Source: Chitinophaga pinensis
GTDB taxonomy: Bacteria; Bacteroidota; Bacteroidia; Flavobacteriales_D; Crocinitomicaceae
Reading direction: 5' to 3'
Assembly (NCBI GenBank): GCA_945897765.1
Contig: CAMDGP010000100.1
Location: 1 to 7,747 of the forward strand
DNA length: 7,747 nucleotides
The notes beneath the pieces are model-generated. The model was not told the origin of the DNA. It worked only from the letters and a program-made list of their open reading frames with translations, and did not search any database. Below are positions 6,227-7,747 of this stretch, in pieces. Numbering within the stretch: position 1 is the stretch's first letter; every line of letters begins with the position of its first letter. A program made the translations under genes and the position numbers.

Positions 6227-6994
6227 TCAATTCACTAACAAATCTTGTTTTTCGAAATTCAAAGGAGAATATTTATAGCTTTTAACCGTCGCAAAGGATG
6301 TCTTTCCGATTTTATTATGAATTGAACGATCGAATAAATTCAAGTGTTTTTTGATGCGTTCTTTGAAAATCGATACATAAAAACAAGAAGCAACAAGATA
6401 GGAACCTTGTAAACTTGGGTGAGCACCATCGCGATGATACAGTTTGCTTTTCTTTTCGGTCACTCGCACTACTTTCCAAGCTAATCCAACTGGTACAACC
6501 GGAATATTGTAATTAGTGCTTAAGAATTCGTAGCCATTTTTCACGTTTTTCGTCATTTCAAAATAGGTGCTTTTCCCATATCCTTTTTGATAGGCCCAAG
6601 TCATAAAAAACAGAATTTTTGTCTGTTTGGAATTTGAATTTACTGCTCCAATTAGCTTCTCAAGTCCAGGAATCGTTTTTGTTTTAAACGTAACGGAGTC
6701 TTTAATCATATCGCGACTTGAACCTTGTAAAATGACGTAATCCCATTTTTTCCAAGCAATTGCTTTGTACAAATTCTGTCTTTTTGAATGTCTGTAAAAG
6801 GAAGTCATTCCTTTCGTGTTGGTGTAAACGTGTAAAGATTTACCATTTAACCTTGCCAATTTTTCAAAGATTTTTGGCATATGATTACGGTAAGTATAGC
6901 TGTTGCCAATAAATAGTATATTAATTTCTTTTTTCGCTGTTGCTTGAAAAAATAGCAATGTTGAAAATAAAAATAATACTATCAAATGCTTCAT
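6227..6994 (-). CDS. Exported SGNH/GDSL-type hydrolase (DUF4886-like)
   Basis: This 255-residue protein starts with a Sec signal peptide (residues 1-20, ending in FFQATA) and has no further membrane segment. The SGNH fold is shown by block I ILFIGNSYTYRNHMP (nucleophile Ser32), a glycine in NTKGMTSF (Gly62), block III as VILQGSSRD (88-95) in place of the usual GxND, and block V DGAHPSLQGSYLVA with Asp189 and His192 of the catalytic triad. The GNSYT...N.MP start and the LQG block resemble the DUF4886 branch of the superfamily. Members are esterases, often acting on acetylated carbohydrates, but this sequence alone does not identify the substrate. It probably acts in the periplasm or outside the cell. 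The start is 3 bases after the DUF4340-like gene's stop, so the two are probably cotranscribed. A 125-base gap follows. Confidence 0.82.
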   Translation of the reverse strand: MKHLIVLFLFSTLLFFQATAKKEINILFIGNSYTYRNHMPKIFEKLARLNGKSLHVYTNTKGMTSFYRHSKRQNLYKAIAWKKWDYVILQGSSRDMIKDSVTFKTKTIPGLEKLIGAVNSNSKQTKILFFMTWAYQKGYGKSTYFEMTKNVKNGYEFLSTNYNIPVVPVGLAWKVVRVTEKKSKLYHRDGAHPSLQGSYLVASCFYVSIFKERIKKHLNLFDRSIHNKIGKTSFATVKSYKYSPLNFEKQDLLVN

Positions 6995-6997
6995 TTG

Positions 6998-7747
6998 TTA
7001 CTTGACTTTAGGAAATGATTCCTCCATAGCTGGAAAATAAACGTGTCCTAAAATCAATGGATTAAATGTGAAATATTGACATTTAACTAATTCACCACTA
7101 GGCAACTGACACCAAAACTTGTTCATATCCATATTTTCTAAGTCACCAAATTCGTTGCGTTGCGGCTCTTGAGTTGGTATTTTAAACATTCGTAGTTTAT
7201 GCACTTTTCCTTTTGTCTCCTTAACTGTTAAAACACAAAAAGGAGTTGTTTTTTTCATACTATCCATTTGATTTGTTTTCAATTCATAGTTGGCATTATC
7301 GAAATGTATTTTACGATAGCTTTGTAAATATCTAAACACATTGGAAGTATCAATAGCAGAAAGTTTCTTGCCATTTTGCGTCACTTTGAAACGACTTCCG
7401 TTTTGTTGAATCGCAAAGCTTCTATGTTTTTCCTTCGGGTATTTCACATCAACTGAGGCAATTTCGTCCATATCAAGACTAAAAATATTGGTGCAAATCC
7501 ATTTTCGTGGGTCAGCAAAAAAGCGTGGTTCAATCACACCGTACATTCCTGAAACACTCATCATTACGGGGTAATCACTTTTACCATCGGTAGCTGTTTC
7601 TAATAACATAATTTGCCCCAAATGATCTTGTGCTGCTGGACCGATGTACCACGTTTTTGTCCATGCTCCCTCTTCAAAAATCTCTACTTTCGTAAAACTA
7701 GTGGACATTAAATCAACAAATTTCTGTTGCGATTTTTCGGGCAAATA
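6998..7747 (-). CDS. DUF4340-type protein, N-terminus cut by the window edge
   Basis: The frame is open to the last base of the window (the first visible codon is TAT at 7747-7745), so the start is outside; the TTG at 7744 is not a believable start. The 249 visible residues match the general pattern of DUF4340 proteins in Bacteroidota: KVEIFEEGAWTKTWYIGP, a 'LGQIMLLE' strand, the conserved GVIEPRFFADPRKW segment, then IFSLDMDEIASVDVKYP and a repeat of a similar beta unit that ends in a YLQSYRKIHF helix. Intact family members normally have one N-terminal membrane anchor and an extracytoplasmic beta-rich region; that anchor would lie beyond this window. Some DUF4340 genes sit beside gliding-type or other ABC transporter genes. 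Their biochemical function is unknown. It is followed after 3 bases by the SGNH hydrolase gene. Confidence 0.75.
   Translation of the reverse strand, partial: YLPEKSQQKFVDLMSTSFTKVEIFEEGAWTKTWYIGPAAQDHLGQIMLLETATDGKSDYPVMMSVSGMYGVIEPRFFADPRKWICTNIFSLDMDEIASVDVKYPKEKHRSFAIQQNGSRFKVTQNGKKLSAIDTSNVFRYLQSYRKIHFDNANYELKTNQMDSMKKTTPFCVLTVKETKGKVHKLRMFKIPTQEPQRNEFGDLENMDMNKFWCQLPSGELVKCQYFTFNPLILGHVYFPAMEESFPKVK

Overview
This AT-rich window looks like chromosomal DNA from a member of the Bacteroidota, most likely the Flavobacteriia. The grounds are lysine- and asparagine-rich proteins, no clear Shine-Dalgarno sequences, one exact TAnnTTTG (Bacteroidota -7) promoter box, a thioredoxin protein of the DUF4369/DUF5106 type common in that phylum, and a GldI-like FKBP lipoprotein. 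Every gene I can support lies on the minus strand, so transcription runs from high to low coordinates. I see no tRNA, rRNA, CRISPR array or insertion sequence, and no gap between genes longer than 125 bases.

In transcription order, the window opens with the C-terminal part of a DUF4340-type protein (6998-7747, cut by the window edge). A secreted SGNH/GDSL hydrolase follows 3 bases later (6227-6994). After a 125-base gap containing a good promoter and a small inverted repeat comes a type II toxin-antitoxin pair: antitoxin at 5895-6101 and YafQ/RelE-family toxin at 5620-5892.

An 81-base A/T-rich gap then leads to a tightly packed run of six genes: an unusual ABC ATPase (4897-5538), its FtsX/MacB-like permease (3712-4893), an exported thioredoxin protein (start probably at 3633), an NrnA-type DHH/DHHA1 phosphoesterase (1057-2049), a GldI-like FKBP lipoprotein (536-1060) and a second FKBP lipoprotein (1-539, cut by the window edge). 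The last three are joined by two ATGA stop/start overlaps, so they are probably translationally coupled.

The six-gene run looks like an envelope-oriented operon. It combines an FtsX-type transporter acting at the inner membrane, a periplasmic thiol-disulfide protein and two lipoprotein proline isomerase-fold proteins. One cytoplasmic nucleotide or oligoribonucleotide phosphoesterase sits in the middle. The most notable sequence oddity is the ABC ATPase, which keeps the Walker A and B motifs but lacks the usual switch histidine and has LSMGQ as its signature. Nothing here is clearly a new defence or mobile system. The points most worth following up are the degenerate ATPase, the recurring gene order and the divergent tandem FKBPs.
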